Both the position numbers and the translations under genes were made by a program. 64,000 nucleotides of DNA from Shewanella gelidimarina (lineage in GTDB: Bacteria > Pseudomonadota > Gammaproteobacteria > Enterobacterales > Shewanellaceae), in contig NZ_JAKIKW010000006.1 of assembly GCF_023283945.1 (NCBI RefSeq), positions 124,001 through 188,000 on the forward strand, given 5' to 3'. The notes below the pieces were generated by a model. That model was not told the DNA's origin. It did no database searches and saw nothing but the letters and a program-made list of their open reading frames with translations. This document shows positions 9,786-19,827 of the stretch, in pieces. The number at the start of each line of letters is the position of its first letter. Within the stretch, counting starts at the first letter, position 1.

Positions 9786-10659
9786 AAAAATATCAGTTTT
9801 GATTCCTGTATATAATGAAGAGAAGTACATTTCAGATTGTATATATTCTATATTAAACTCTATAATTAACGCTGAATTAGAAATCATAATTGTAGATGAT
9901 ATGTCTACTGATGATACTTTTCAATTAGTGTGTAAGATTCAATTGGAGAACCCAGGAGTTATAAAACTCCACAAAACACCAATAAAAGGGAAAGTAAATG
10001 CCTTTAATTTCGCATATGAGCAAAGTGAAGGTGATTTTATAGTTTTTATTGGAGGTGATGATCTTCTAGCTCCCAATGTATTGCAAAGCCGCATTGATGT
10101 TATAACATCAACAACTTCACCTATGATATCCTTGTGTAAAATTCGGACTTTTTCGGAAAACAAAGATTTAGACAATATTACCTTCCCTAAAGGCAATGGT
10201 GGGGCTAAATGTGGTGGTGCAATGCTTATGAACAAAAAACTGGCAAAAATAGCATTCCCTATTCCAAATACACTTCCGAATGAAGATACTTGGTTTAAAG
10301 CATTTATAGACTTTTATCCTATAAAAGTTGCTCATATCAATGATGTAGGGTTACTTTATCGTCAGCATGAAAATAATTCTATAAAGCTACAATCTTCATT
10401 TGAAAATTTTAGTCACAATTTAAATATTAGGCACAAAGCGTATGAATATTTTATTAACCGGTTTACGAATGAAATTGTTAATCAAAGAAAAATAAAGCAA
10501 TTAATATTGTCTGAATCTTTACGTATGAATAATGATTTTTTCAAAATATTATTGACTAGTTTGTCATTTAAGGAAAAGTTGAGTTATATAGTGCATTCTA
10601 ACAAATTTTTTTATCTTGTTAAGTTAAAATTATACAAAGTCTTATCAGGCCGGTTATAA
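9775..10659 (+). CDS. glycosyltransferase family 2 (GT-A fold)
   Basis: About 294 residues. The N-terminal ISVLIPVYNEEKYISDCI and VDDMSTDDT give the GT2 nucleotide-binding region, and FIGGDDLLAPN carries the metal-binding acidic residues. A later LPNEDTWFKAF resembles the ED catalytic-base region. TTG 9775 is the likely start, with AAGG at 9765-9768; the only upstream ATG (9754) is further inside wzy. It overlaps wzy by 11 bases. It is the last gene of the tight run that starts at wbpA; a long gap follows. Confidence 0.85.
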   Translation: MINKKISVLIPVYNEEKYISDCIYSILNSIINAELEIIIVDDMSTDDTFQLVCKIQLENPGVIKLHKTPIKGKVNAFNFAYEQSEGDFIVFIGGDDLLAPNVLQSRIDVITSTTSPMISLCKIRTFSENKDLDNITFPKGNGGAKCGGAMLMNKKLAKIAFPIPNTLPNEDTWFKAFIDFYPIKVAHINDVGLLYRQHENNSIKLQSSFENFSHNLNIRHKAYEYFINRFTNEIVNQRKIKQLILSESLRMNNDFFKILLTSLSFKEKLSYIVHSNKFFYLVKLKLYKVLSGRL

Positions 10660-11298
10660 GCTAGAATATCAACGATAAGCAATACAAACTTAGTTATTGG
10701 GAACTTATATTGATTCACAAGTAGTAACACCTTTTTCGAACTCATGTTCATAAAAATCAACATTCCTATTAATTTTTACGACCATGAGTCGATTGCCATT
10801 AATTTTGGTAGAATTTGACCAAATAACTCATCCGTATTTCCGTCCTAATCTCTTTACTAAGAATATGACATAGTGTTATTTATTATCGATCGAATTAGAA
10901 CTCTAATATTAATAGAAGTAGTTTAAGTAAGTGTACAACTTGATTTAACCATGAATGTTAATACCGACGCGGTCTTATTTGATTGTTGAGTGGATAAATT
11001 GGTTACAGAATACCGACTTTAAGGTGGCTCACTACAAATATGTGTCTACAATCGAGCTGGAACACTCGTAGTTAATGTTTGGAATAGTTTTAAGTTGTTG
11101 GAAGGTGGAATTGGTTTTACAAGTAGAATATAAAATAGATTTAAATATGGCACGGATTTTTTATTTAATGGAGGTACTCAGAAACTTTACTGGCTGCGGG
11201 TATCCATTATATTGTCCTGAATGCTCATACTGTTCTCCTCAAATAGTAATATGTTTTTATTAGCGTATAGTATAGTAAATTAAATTACAGGTTTTTTA
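10660..11298. other. 639-base gap without a convincing gene
   Basis: AT-rich DNA with stops in all frames. A 62-codon open frame at 11075-11263 has no recognisable ribosome-binding site or family motif. Short stretches in neighbouring frames around 10950-11200 look faintly protein-like, so this may be a decayed gene lost from the cluster. I cannot name it. The promoter for the acyltransferase at 11299 may also lie here. Confidence 0.4.
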
Positions 11299-12363
11299 AT
11301 GAATAAAAGATTTGATGTATTAGATAGTTTTAGAGGTATAGCTGCTTTAATGGTTGCGGTTTATCATCTTCATGTTGTTGGCTTTATAACAGAGCTTAAC
11401 TTTGTTAGAAATTCATATTTGTTTGTTGAGTTTTTTTTCGTCTTAAGTGGTTTTGTCATTAGTTATAGCTATCTTGGGCGTCTAAAAAATATAGTCGATG
11501 TTAAATTGTTTATGAAAAAAAGATTTGCGAGACTATGGCCGTTACATATATTTATGATGTTAATGTTTATTCCTTTTGCCTTAGCCAATATAATTTTAAA
11601 TATAGATCTTGGTGACAGGTTTTCGCTGTACTCATTTGTAACAAACTTGTTTTTTATTCAATCTTTTGGTCTGCATGATGGACCCACCTGGAATATGCCT
11701 GCTTGGAGTGTAGGTGTTGAGTTCTACACATATATTATATTTTCATTTTTTTGCTTGAATAGTTATTTTCGAAAAGGAATTATTGCTCCTATAATGATAT
11801 CTGCATTAGCATTTATCGCTTTATTCACATTCCTGAATGTTTTTGACATTTCAATTTTTAGATGTATTTATTGTTTTTTCTTAGGTCTAATAGCATTTAA
11901 ATTACATTCATATATAAAAGTGAATTCTTGGATGGAAGTCGTTGCGATAACCTTTCTTGTATTAATACTTTCTGTAGTTAGGGTTCAAGATTATGGCGTT
12001 TGGGGGTATTTACTATTGCCGATATTATTTTTATTAATAATAATAGTCTTTTCTCACCAACAAGGTTGTATTTCTAAAGTATTAATTAATCCATTATTTA
12101 CCAAGTTAGGGATATTATCTTTCTCTATTTATATGACTCATACTTGGCTTATAAGTTTAATGAAAGCTATGTTCGTAATAATAGATAAAATGCTGGGTTA
12201 TCAATTTATGCACATGATTAACGGTTCAAGAATTATTGATCTTGGTTTTGGTTGGGTAAATGATTTATTGTTTATACCATATATTGCAATGGTTATATTT
12301 ATCTCATCTATGACATATAATCATGTTGAAAAACCTGGCCAGAAAAAAATAAATGATTTCTAG
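11299..12363 (+). CDS. acyltransferase 3 family membrane protein
   Basis: A 354-residue integral membrane acyltransferase of the OafA/YrhL type. The first segment shows LDSFRGIAALMVAVYHLH, with the R-x10-H pair conserved as proton and acyl acceptor residues in this family. RFARLWPLH follows near residue 75, and GPTWNMPAWSVGVEFYTY is the usual 'W..pWSl..E' motif. About ten hydrophobic segments are visible. Such proteins O-acetylate (or otherwise acylate) O-antigen or capsule sugars at the periplasmic face. The modified sugar cannot be inferred. Confidence 0.88.
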   Translation: MNKRFDVLDSFRGIAALMVAVYHLHVVGFITELNFVRNSYLFVEFFFVLSGFVISYSYLGRLKNIVDVKLFMKKRFARLWPLHIFMMLMFIPFALANIILNIDLGDRFSLYSFVTNLFFIQSFGLHDGPTWNMPAWSVGVEFYTYIIFSFFCLNSYFRKGIIAPIMISALAFIALFTFLNVFDISIFRCIYCFFLGLIAFKLHSYIKVNSWMEVVAITFLVLILSVVRVQDYGVWGYLLLPILFLLIIIVFSHQQGCISKVLINPLFTKLGILSFSIYMTHTWLISLMKAMFVIIDKMLGYQFMHMINGSRIIDLGFGWVNDLLFIPYIAMVIFISSMTYNHVEKPGQKKINDF

Positions 12364-12402
12364 TTGTATTCCTTTATTTTACACTTATATATTTGTAAAA
12401 TA

Positions 12403-12584
12403 TTACTGCGTTAATAATTATCGCATTGAATCTACGGAATACAAGTGAATCGTTAAAAGTAGAAACCAAAAAACTAATGAAGAACGGAATAACGAGTGCC
12501 TATTACGAGTTATTACAGGATGCGGGATTTCGTAACCTTGTTCTAATTATTAAATTCTATCTAAAAGAGCATAGTAATGATTAA
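12403..12584 (+). pseudogene. possible gene remnant between the two acyltransferases
   Basis: An open frame without a good start runs from about 12403 to TAA 12582-12584 and reads through KVETKKLMKNGITSAYYELL and DAGFRNLVLIIKFYLKEHSN. A short ATG version begins at 12475. Its stop overlaps the start of the next acyltransferase. Composition and length suggest the 3' end of a lost glycan-biosynthesis gene, but I do not recognise the family and it could be noncoding. Confidence 0.25.
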
Positions 12585-13551
12585 GAATAATTTTGATATA
12601 TTAAGAATACTACTTGCGACTATTGTATTTTATATGCATATGGGAGCTCTAGTTGGTATCGATACTTTATCTAAATTACCTGGTACTTTTGCGGTACAAT
12701 GTTTTTTTGTTGTAAGTGGCTATTTAATCGTTAAAAGTTACTTAAGAAATATGGACGTGAAAAACTATATAAAGTCGAGGTTTTTTAGAATATACCCATT
12801 ATATTTCATCGTTATCACATTAAGTTTTATTATTGGTTATATAAATTATTCTCAATCGTTTGGTAATTATATTGACGATGGTGCATTGAAATATTTAATC
12901 TCTAATTATTTCCTGGCTAATTTTTTAGCACCGTCTTTACCTGAATTGTTTACGAATAACCCTTATAGTATAGCTGTTAACGGAGTTCTTTGGACTATTA
13001 AAGTTGAAGTGATGTTTTATATATCCGTTCCAATCATTTATGGGTTTTTCAGTAAGTATTTAAGTAACAAAAGTTTGACAATAACGCTAGCTATTATTTC
13101 TGTCTGTTGTCATTATGCCATAGGTTATTTAATTGAATATCATGGTTTTAATCATAGTTTGAATAATCAACTTCCTTCAATGATGATATTCTTTATGGTT
13201 GGTGCTTTATTTAATTTCGTTGATCTTTCATTCTTTAAAGTGAAACATTTGACATTAGTGATTCCATTGCTGTTTTTGTTTGAACACTTTTATTTATTGA
13301 ATGGTATTTTAATTGGAATATTTGTTTATATCGTCGTTAATGTTATAAAACCCATTAAAGTTAGCGAAAAAGTTGGAGATATATCTTATGGTATCTATAT
13401 TTGGCATTTTCCAGTGATTCAAATTTCTATTATGTATGGTTTGTTTGAAAATATTTATATTGGTTTTGTCGCTTCAAGTGTTGTTGTAATGTTTATGGCG
13501 TTGTGTAGTTGGCATTTTATAGAATCAAAGCTTATTCATAAGCCAAAATAA
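12577..13551 (+). CDS. acyltransferase 3 family membrane protein (second copy)
   Basis: A 324-residue member of the same family as the gene at 11299, with clear divergence. It shows FDILRILLATIVFYMHMG (R-x9/10-H pattern), FFVVSGYLI, SRFFRIYPLYF and NGVLWTIKVEVMFY, the counterparts of the 'W..E' motif. Around ten membrane helices are predicted by eye. Two such enzymes in one cluster suggest that two positions of the repeat unit are acylated. The gene is AT-rich like its neighbours. About 126 bases of AT-rich DNA separate it from rmlB, where codon use and GC content return towards the genome norm. Confidence 0.87.
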   Translation: MIKNNFDILRILLATIVFYMHMGALVGIDTLSKLPGTFAVQCFFVVSGYLIVKSYLRNMDVKNYIKSRFFRIYPLYFIVITLSFIIGYINYSQSFGNYIDDGALKYLISNYFLANFLAPSLPELFTNNPYSIAVNGVLWTIKVEVMFYISVPIIYGFFSKYLSNKSLTITLAIISVCCHYAIGYLIEYHGFNHSLNNQLPSMMIFFMVGALFNFVDLSFFKVKHLTLVIPLLFLFEHFYLLNGILIGIFVYIVVNVIKPIKVSEKVGDISYGIYIWHFPVIQISIMYGLFENIYIGFVASSVVVMFMALCSWHFIESKLIHKPK

Positions 13552-13677
13552 GAAATTTACTTTGGGGGTATATGTTTTGATTAAAGTTAAATTTTGTTTA
13601 ACTTTAATTAGACATTCATAAAGTAGAAGGGGAAGACATGTGTCTAACAATTTAATTGTTTTAATTGGATTTTTAAT

Positions 13678-14760
13678 ATGAATATATTAATCACCGGCGG
13701 AGCTGGGTTTATAGGCTCGGCAGTTATCCGTCACATTATAAAAAACACTCATCATAGTGTTCTCAATGTTGATAATTTAACCTATGCAGGTAATCTAGAG
13801 TCAATCAAAGATATTGAGTCTAGTGCTTGTTATATGTTTGAGAAAGTTGATATTTGTAACCGTGTTGAATTAGAACGCGTGTTTAATGCATTTAAACCTG
13901 ATGCGGTGATGCATTTAGCAGCTGAATCGCATGTTGACCGTTCTATTGATGGACCAAGCGACTTTATACAGACCAATATCATTGGTACGTTTACTTTATT
14001 GGAAGTCGCGCGTAGTTACTGGTCAAAGTTATCGAATCAAAAAAAATCAATTTTCCGTTTTCACCATATCAGTACCGATGAAGTGTATGGTGATTTAGAA
14101 GGCACGGATGATCTGTTCACTGAACAAACATCTTATGAGCCAAGTTCGCCCTATTCAGCTTCTAAAGCATCAAGCGATCATTTGGTACGAGCTTGGAACC
14201 GCACTTATGGTTTACCTGTTATTGTCACAAACTGTTCGAATAACTATGGTCCTTATCATTTTCCTGAAAAATTGATCCCACATATTATCTTGAATGCGTT
14301 ATCTGCAAAATCATTACCTGTCTATGGTGATGGTAGTCAGATCCGTGATTGGTTATATGTAGAAGATCATGCACGTGCGCTGTATAAAGTGGTGACCGAA
14401 GGTGTTGTGGGTGAAACCTATAATATTGGCGGACATAATGAGAAGAAGAATATTGAAGTGGTCGAAACCTTATGTGCTTTATTAGACGAATACGCGCCTA
14501 TTTCTGGTAACCCTGCTTTTTCTTCCTCATCACGCCTCACTCATTACAAAGATCTTATTACTTTTGTAACCGATCGCCCAGGTCATGATGTGCGTTATGC
14601 CATTGACGCATCAAAAATTAAGCGTGAATTAGGCTGGGTGCCTGAAGAAAGCTTTGAAACTGGTATTCGTAAAACCGTTGAGTGGTATTTAAATAATGAA
14701 AACTGGTGGAAGCGGGTTTTAACTGGCGAGTACCAATTAGAACGTATTGGAGATCAATAA
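13678..14760 (+). CDS. rmlB: dTDP-glucose 4,6-dehydratase
   Basis: A 360-residue extended SDR enzyme; second step of dTDP-L-rhamnose synthesis. It carries the NAD motif [13 protein letters not shown] at residues 4-16, [15 protein letters not shown], the active-site [11 protein letters not shown] and the catalytic [10 protein letters not shown]. The full C-terminus (after RKTVEWYL) is present, unlike the second copy at 27115. rmlA follows after 2 bases, then rmlC and rmlD, so the four form one operon in the order B-A-C-D. Confidence 0.96.
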   Translation: MNILITGGAGFIGSAVIRHIIKNTHHSVLNVDNLTYAGNLESIKDIESSACYMFEKVDICNRVELERVFNAFKPDAVMHLAAESHVDRSIDGPSDFIQTNIIGTFTLLEVARSYWSKLSNQKKSIFRFHHISTDEVYGDLEGTDDLFTEQTSYEPSSPYSASKASSDHLVRAWNRTYGLPVIVTNCSNNYGPYHFPEKLIPHIILNALSAKSLPVYGDGSQIRDWLYVEDHARALYKVVTEGVVGETYNIGGHNEKKNIEVVETLCALLDEYAPISGNPAFSSSSRLTHYKDLITFVTDRPGHDVRYAIDASKIKRELGWVPEESFETGIRKTVEWYLNNENWWKRVLTGEYQLERIGDQ

Positions 14761-14762
14761 GT

Positions 14763-15659
14763 ATGTCTAACTCTTCACTTTCAAAGTACAAAGGCATTGT
14801 GTTAGCGGGAGGTTCAGGTAGTCGTTTACATCCTATTACGTTAGGTACGTCTAAACAGCTATTACCCATTTATGACAAGCCAATGATTTTTTATCCGCTT
14901 TCTGTTTTGATGTTAGCTGGAATCAAAGATATTTTAATCATATCAACACCTGAAGATCTACCAAACTTTGAGCGACTGCTCGGTAATGGTAATCAGTTTG
15001 GTATTGAAATTAGCTATAAAGAACAACCAAGCCCAGATGGGTTAGCACAAGCTTTTATTCTTGGTGAAGAGTTCATTGGAGATGATAATGTTGCTTTAGT
15101 ATTAGGGGATAACATCTTCTATGGGCAACACTTTTCTGAGAAATTACTCGCTGCTGCTAAAGTAAAAACTGGAGCATCCGTATTTGGCTATCATGTTACA
15201 GACCCAGAGCGTTTTGGGGTTGTCGAATTTGATGAAAGTGGCAAAGCATTAAGCATTGAAGAAAAACCAGAACAGCCCAAATCAAGCTATGCGGTTACTG
15301 GCTTATATTTCTATGACAATGATGTCGTTGATATTGCCAAATCTATTAAGCCTTCGCATCGCGGAGAGTTAGAGATTACTGATGTTAATATTGCTTATTT
15401 AGAGCGTGGTGATTTAAATGTAGAGCTGTTAGGTCGAGGTTTTGCTTGGCTAGATACCGGTACTCATGACTCGCTATTAGCAGCTAGCCAATTTGTACAA
15501 ACAGTGGAGCATCGACAAGGTTTTAAAGTGGCGTGCTTAGAAGAAATTGCTTATGTGCAAGGCTGGTTAAGTAAGGATGAATTGCTTGTGCAAGCTGAAA
15601 ATTTGAAGAAAACAGGTTATGGCCAGTATTTATTCAACATTGCCAATGGAATGATTTAA
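14763..15659 (+). CDS. rmlA: glucose-1-phosphate thymidylyltransferase
   Basis: A 298-residue nucleotidyltransferase; first step of the dTDP-L-rhamnose pathway (dTTP + glucose-1-phosphate). The signature [18 protein letters not shown] and [19 protein letters not shown] are intact, as are the VLGDNIFYG and [20 protein letters not shown] segments. ATG 14763 is the likely start, because GGAG at 14747-14750 and the family N-terminus both fit; the frame is open upstream into rmlB. Only one rmlA is present in the window although rmlB, rmlC and rmlD each occur twice. Confidence 0.96.
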   Translation: MSNSSLSKYKGIVLAGGSGSRLHPITLGTSKQLLPIYDKPMIFYPLSVLMLAGIKDILIISTPEDLPNFERLLGNGNQFGIEISYKEQPSPDGLAQAFILGEEFIGDDNVALVLGDNIFYGQHFSEKLLAAAKVKTGASVFGYHVTDPERFGVVEFDESGKALSIEEKPEQPKSSYAVTGLYFYDNDVVDIAKSIKPSHRGELEITDVNIAYLERGDLNVELLGRGFAWLDTGTHDSLLAASQFVQTVEHRQGFKVACLEEIAYVQGWLSKDELLVQAENLKKTGYGQYLFNIANGMI

Positions 15660-16207
15660 TGAAGTTTATTGATACCGAAATTGATGATGTCAAAATTATT
15701 GAAGTGAATGTATTCGGAGACCAACGAGGTTTTTTTATGGAAACCTTTCGTGCGGATGAATTTATGGAAAAAACGGGTGCAAGACCTTTTGTGCAAGATA
15801 ATCATAGTAAATCAACGAAAGGTATTTTACGTGGTTTGCATTATCAGCAAATACAAACGCAAGGTAAGTTAGTGCGTGTTACATCTGGTAGCGTTTATGA
15901 TGTAGCTGTGGATATGCGCCAATCATCTCCCTCTTTTGGTAAAGCTGTCGGGGTTGTACTTTCGGCTGAAAATAAGCGCCAATTATGGGTGCCTGAAGGG
16001 TTTGCACATGGCTTTTATGTTATGACTGATTCGGCGGAATTTGTTTACAAATGTACTGATTATTATCATCCGGAGTCTGAAGTGTCAGTATGTTGGAATG
16101 ATGCTGATATTGCTATTGAGTGGCCGTTAGTCGATGGTGAATTACCACAATTGTCTACGAAAGATGTAACAGGTTTCTCGTTTCAAGATGCACCAAAATT
16201 TGATTGA
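15659..16207 (+). CDS. rmlC: dTDP-4-dehydrorhamnose 3,5-epimerase
   Basis: A 182-residue cupin-fold epimerase; third step of dTDP-L-rhamnose synthesis. It contains GDQRGFFMETFRADEF, the catalytic region ILRGLHYQ, VAVDMRQSSPSFG and the C-terminal VPEGFAHGFYVM. The start overlaps the rmlA stop by one base (TAATG), indicating coupled translation. Length is normal. Confidence 0.96.
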   Translation: MKFIDTEIDDVKIIEVNVFGDQRGFFMETFRADEFMEKTGARPFVQDNHSKSTKGILRGLHYQQIQTQGKLVRVTSGSVYDVAVDMRQSSPSFGKAVGVVLSAENKRQLWVPEGFAHGFYVMTDSAEFVYKCTDYYHPESEVSVCWNDADIAIEWPLVDGELPQLSTKDVTGFSFQDAPKFD

Positions 16208-16221
16208 TAGGTAAGCGAAAT

Positions 16222-17085
16222 ATGAAAGTAGTTATTACAGGAAAAGGTGGGCAACTTGCTTGTGAATTAGAGCAACTTGCACCCCAAGGGGTTGAAGTCA
16301 TCAGTGTTGGTATTGGTGAACTAGATATTTCTAATGAATCATTAGTCTCTGAGTTTATTGCTAATAATAAACCTGATTTGGTTATTAATGCTGCTGCTTA
16401 TACTGCAGTAGATAAGGCTGAAGAAGATGTAGGAACAGCGTATGCAGTAAATGAACTTGGCACTAAATATTTAGCAAACGCATGTAAACTTATTAATGCA
16501 CGCATCTTACATGTGTCCACTGACTTTGTGTTTGATGGTGCAAGTACGACACTTTATCAAACAGACTCTGTACCAAACCCAATCAATGTCTATGGTGCTT
16601 CTAAACTCGCAGGTGATGTCGCACTTCAAGATATTTTACCTGAATCAAGTGTTATTGTACGTACAGCTTGGGTGTATTCCGTAAACGGTAATAACTTCGT
16701 TAAAAGCATGCTGCGTTTAATGAAAGAAAAACCTCAGCTTGGCATCATTTATGACCAAGTAGGTTCGCCAACCTGGGCAAAAGGTCTTGCACAATGGTTA
16801 TGGGTAATTGCTGACAAACCGGAAGTGATAGGTACCTATCATTGGACAGATGCTGGTATTGCTTCATGGTATGACTTTGCGATTGCTATTCAAGAGTTAG
16901 GTGTTGAAAAAGGCTTGTTAAGTGAAGCTATTCCTGTTTTACCCATTCCGACTTCCGCATACCCAACACCAGCTAAGCGACCTGCTTTTTCAGTGATAGA
17001 CAAAGCAAGTGCCGAAGAAGTGTCGGGTTTGCATACCACACACTGGCGTACGCAGTTGTCATCAATGATGGATGAGTTAGTTTAA
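16222..17085 (+). CDS. rmlD: dTDP-4-dehydrorhamnose reductase
   Basis: About 287 residues; last step, the NADPH-dependent reduction to dTDP-L-rhamnose. It shows VVITGKGGQLACELEQ, VINAAAYTAVDKAEED, HVSTDFVFDG and the catalytic VYGASKLAGD. ATG 16222, behind AGGTAAG, is preferred to the upstream in-frame TTG at 16204. A divergent second rmlD lies at 53932. Confidence 0.95.
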   Translation: MKVVITGKGGQLACELEQLAPQGVEVISVGIGELDISNESLVSEFIANNKPDLVINAAAYTAVDKAEEDVGTAYAVNELGTKYLANACKLINARILHVSTDFVFDGASTTLYQTDSVPNPINVYGASKLAGDVALQDILPESSVIVRTAWVYSVNGNNFVKSMLRLMKEKPQLGIIYDQVGSPTWAKGLAQWLWVIADKPEVIGTYHWTDAGIASWYDFAIAIQELGVEKGLLSEAIPVLPIPTSAYPTPAKRPAFSVIDKASAEEVSGLHTTHWRTQLSSMMDELV

Positions 17086-17175
17086 CTTTTGTGTCCATTG
17101 TCGGCTATTGTGTTATTTCTAATAGGTAATGATTATGATGCCTTTTAGGTAGTTCCACTTTCTAGGTCAAATATT

Positions 17176-18108
17176 TTGAATACACCACCAAGCATTGCCG
17201 TATTATTAGCGGCGTATAATGGCGAAAAATATATTCGCGAACAATTAGACTCTATTCTTAATCAACGAGGTGTAGATCTATCTATCATTATCAGTGTAGA
17301 TAAGTGTAATGATTCTACACTGTCGATTGTTAATGGTTATGCTTCTAAGTACCCAAGCATTATATTTATTCTTCCTTACGGTAAAAAGTATGGTTCAGCA
17401 GGAAATAATTTCACTCGTTTGTTATGCGAAGTGAATCTTAAACCCTATCAATACATATCTTTTGCAGATCAAGATGATATTTGGTTACCTAATAAGTTGT
17501 CGCGGGCTGTCTCTGAGATGAAGAGGAATAGTGCTGATGCTTATTCTTCAAATGTTACTGCTTTTTGGGTGACAGGGAAAAAAAAGTTACTAAAGAAGAG
17601 TTATGCTCAAGTTGATTTTGACTATCTATTTGAATCTCCTGGGCCAGGATGTACCTTTCTTATATCGCGTACTTTAACTGAATTAGTGCAATCTCACTTG
17701 CGTGTTAAATTAGAAAAAGGTAAAACTTTTTGGATGCATGATTGGTATTGTTATTCGTTTGCTAGATATAACGGTTTTAGTTGGTATATAGACCCTGAGC
17801 CAATGATGATGTATCGTCAGCATGAATTGAATGTTATCGGAGCAAATTCAGGTTGGCAAGGTTTTATTCAAAGATTTAAAACTATTATGAATGGAGGTGG
17901 TTTTGATAAGGTATTGAAGCAGGCTTGTTTTATTGGGCAAGAGCAATCCCTCCCAATTAGGTTGATTAGTACTAATAAAAGACTTGGAATGCTTCAGCTA
18001 TTTTTTATTTCTTGGGAATGTAGACGGCAACCTTTTCATAAAATCATGCTATCTATAGCATGTTTAATATTCTTTATAAAAGGTTATGATTCTAATGAAA
18101 TTGATTAG
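17176..18108 (+). CDS. glycosyltransferase family 2, rhamnosyltransferase-like
   Basis: A 310-residue GT-A enzyme. IAVLLAAYNGEKYIREQLDS and the motif ISFADQDDIWLPNKL are typical of the GT2 group that includes O-antigen rhamnosyltransferases; YRQHELNVIG is the late conserved segment. A TTG start at 17176 fits the family N-terminus; no ATG is available. It sits right after rmlBACD, which supports dTDP-L-rhamnose as donor, but this is inference from context. The gene has returned to a more AT-rich composition than rmlD. Confidence 0.85.
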   Translation: MNTPPSIAVLLAAYNGEKYIREQLDSILNQRGVDLSIIISVDKCNDSTLSIVNGYASKYPSIIFILPYGKKYGSAGNNFTRLLCEVNLKPYQYISFADQDDIWLPNKLSRAVSEMKRNSADAYSSNVTAFWVTGKKKLLKKSYAQVDFDYLFESPGPGCTFLISRTLTELVQSHLRVKLEKGKTFWMHDWYCYSFARYNGFSWYIDPEPMMMYRQHELNVIGANSGWQGFIQRFKTIMNGGGFDKVLKQACFIGQEQSLPIRLISTNKRLGMLQLFFISWECRRQPFHKIMLSIACLIFFIKGYDSNEID

Positions 18109-18129
18109 GCCTTGGCACAGAGTTACTAT

Positions 18130-19056
18130 ATGAAAGATAAAGTTTTAGTTACAGGATCTAATGGTTTTATTGGTAAGCGATTAGTCAGTGTACTTTCAGA
18201 TGGGTTTATAGTAAAAGCTGTAGTTCGGCAATTAAAATCATCTGCTTGTATTGATAAAGCTTATGAGATTGGTGAAATTTCAGGAAGCACAGAATGGAAG
18301 GCCTGTTTAGATGATGTTAATACTATAGTTCATCTTGCTGGTGTTGCACATAATAATTCAAATGTTAATGATTATATCAATGAGGTTAATGTAAAAGGGA
18401 CCATTAACCTTGCTAGACAAGCTGTGAACATGGGAGTCAAACGATTTATATTCATTAGTACTATCAGCGTGCTTGGTATTAAATCTAAAAAACCTTTCAA
18501 TGAAAGCTCGATAATGTTCCCACAATCTTTCGCTGCTGAATGTAAGTGCAAAGCAGAAAATGCACTATTAAAAATAGCTGAAAATAGTAGTTTGGAAGTT
18601 GTAATTATTCGTCCAGCTTTAGTCTATGGGATTGATGCACCTGGTAATGTTGGTAAACTGGTTAAGTTGGTTCAAAAAATACCATTTCTACCTTTCGGTT
18701 TTTGTAAAAACAAACGTAGTTTTATATCGGTTGATAACTTGATAGATTTTATTAAGATGTGTATTCATCATCCAAAAGCCGCAAATAAAATTTTTTGCAT
18801 TTCCGATGATTTTGACATTTCAATTAGAGAGTTTACCGATAGTATTGCAACTGGTTTAAATAAAAAACTAATTCAACTCCCTGTTCCTATTATCTTAATG
18901 AGACTAGGTGCCCGTCTTGTGGGGAAATCATCGATTGCAGAGCAACTTCTGGGAAATTTACAAGTTGATTCTTCGAATGTTCAAGATACTTTAGGCTGGA
19001 CGCCACCTTATACTATGGAGCAAGTAATGGCTTCACTTTCAGAGAGTAAAAAATGA
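18130..19056 (+). CDS. NAD-dependent epimerase/reductase, WbpV-like nucleotide-sugar reductase
   Basis: About 308 residues of an extended SDR protein. The NAD motif VLVTGSNGFIGKRLVSVL and HLAGVAHNN are intact, and the overall pattern (NVKGTINLARQAV, IIRPALVYG) resembles WbpV/WbjF-type enzymes that reduce UDP-4-keto-6-deoxy-HexNAc. With the WbpM-type dehydratase at 24526 this would give UDP-QuiNAc or a relative (inference). An oddity is that the usual catalytic Y-x3-K is not seen; at that place the sequence reads SFAAECKCKAE, with alanine where tyrosine is expected. ATG 18130 is preferred over TTG 18112. It overlaps the next gene by 4 bases. Confidence 0.8.
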   Translation: MKDKVLVTGSNGFIGKRLVSVLSDGFIVKAVVRQLKSSACIDKAYEIGEISGSTEWKACLDDVNTIVHLAGVAHNNSNVNDYINEVNVKGTINLARQAVNMGVKRFIFISTISVLGIKSKKPFNESSIMFPQSFAAECKCKAENALLKIAENSSLEVVIIRPALVYGIDAPGNVGKLVKLVQKIPFLPFGFCKNKRSFISVDNLIDFIKMCIHHPKAANKIFCISDDFDISIREFTDSIATGLNKKLIQLPVPIILMRLGARLVGKSSIAEQLLGNLQVDSSNVQDTLGWTPPYTMEQVMASLSESKK

Positions 19057-19601
19057 TTCGACTATTAGATTTTTTCGCCGCCTTCTTTGGCTTATTGTTA
19101 TTATGGCCTGTTCTGCTTGTGGTCACGGTTATTGGCTTATTTGATACAGGTTCGCCGATTTTTATTCAAATCCGTGTGGGTAAAAACAAAAAGGCCTTCA
19201 AATTGATTAAGTTCCGTACAATGTCGGTTAAAACCAAGTCCGTTGCTAGCCATTTAGCTAATAATGCTTCAATCACTAAGCTAGGTAACTTTTTACGTAA
19301 AACCAAAATTGATGAATTACCACAGCTAATTAATGTAGTAAAAGGAGATATGAGTTTAGTAGGTCCGCGCCCAAATTTGTTTAATCAAGAAGAGTTAATC
19401 AAAGAACGCGATGCGTTAGGCGTGTATGATGTGTTACCGGGTGTAACGGGTTTAGCACAAGTGCAAAATATTGACATGTCAACGCCAGGCTTATTAGCAA
19501 AAACCGATAAGCAGATGATTGATACCCTAAATGTTAAAGATTACTTCAAGTATATCATGATGACAGTCACGGGAAGCGGTGCTGGTGATGCTGTAAAATA
19601 G
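19053..19601 (+). CDS. initiating sugar-phosphate transferase (small bacterial sugar transferase)
   Basis: A 182-residue monotopic phosphoglycosyl transferase (PglC/WcaJ-C type). A single N-terminal hydrophobic reentrant helix is followed by FIQIRVGKNKKAFKLIKFRTM, the catalytic pair in KIDELPQLINVVKGDMSLVG, and PGVTGLAQV. It would transfer a sugar-phosphate to undecaprenyl phosphate to start repeat-unit assembly. The adjacent WbpV-like gene suggests a 6-deoxy-HexNAc-phosphate, but this is inference. It is the last gene of the O-antigen run and is followed by a long hairpin at 19649-19698. Confidence 0.92.
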   Translation: MIRLLDFFAAFFGLLLLWPVLLVVTVIGLFDTGSPIFIQIRVGKNKKAFKLIKFRTMSVKTKSVASHLANNASITKLGNFLRKTKIDELPQLINVVKGDMSLVGPRPNLFNQEELIKERDALGVYDVLPGVTGLAQVQNIDMSTPGLLAKTDKQMIDTLNVKDYFKYIMMTVTGSGAGDAVK

Positions 19602-19648
19602 ATCTATCTATTCGGATCTATCGCTTAGTCTGTTGATTTTGTTGTAAT

Positions 19649-19698
19649 GTCAGTTTGTCTTTTCGTCTCAATAATGCTTTTAGACGAGATAAACTGAC
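19649..19698 (+). terminator. long hairpin after the O-antigen operon, possible terminator
   Basis: GTCAGTTTGTCT pairs with AGATAAACTGAC and an inner CGTCT pairs with AGACG, leaving a small bulge. A T-run follows about ten bases after the stem, not directly, so efficiency as a rho-independent terminator is uncertain. Confidence 0.45.
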
Positions 19699-19827
19699 TC
19701 ATCAAGCTTTTTTCTTCGTTTTGCTGTTTAGTTTATTTTCTACTGTATAGCTCATTATTCAGACCGCCTTCATTGATAGCGAACAGTCAAAACCTACTTA
19801 ATAATATTACACGTTTTTGGATAATTT

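Noticed and set aside
11075..11263. 62-residue protein in the 10660-11298 gap
   Set aside because: No ribosome-binding site, no family pattern and cysteine-rich nonsense-like composition; treated as noncoding or decayed.
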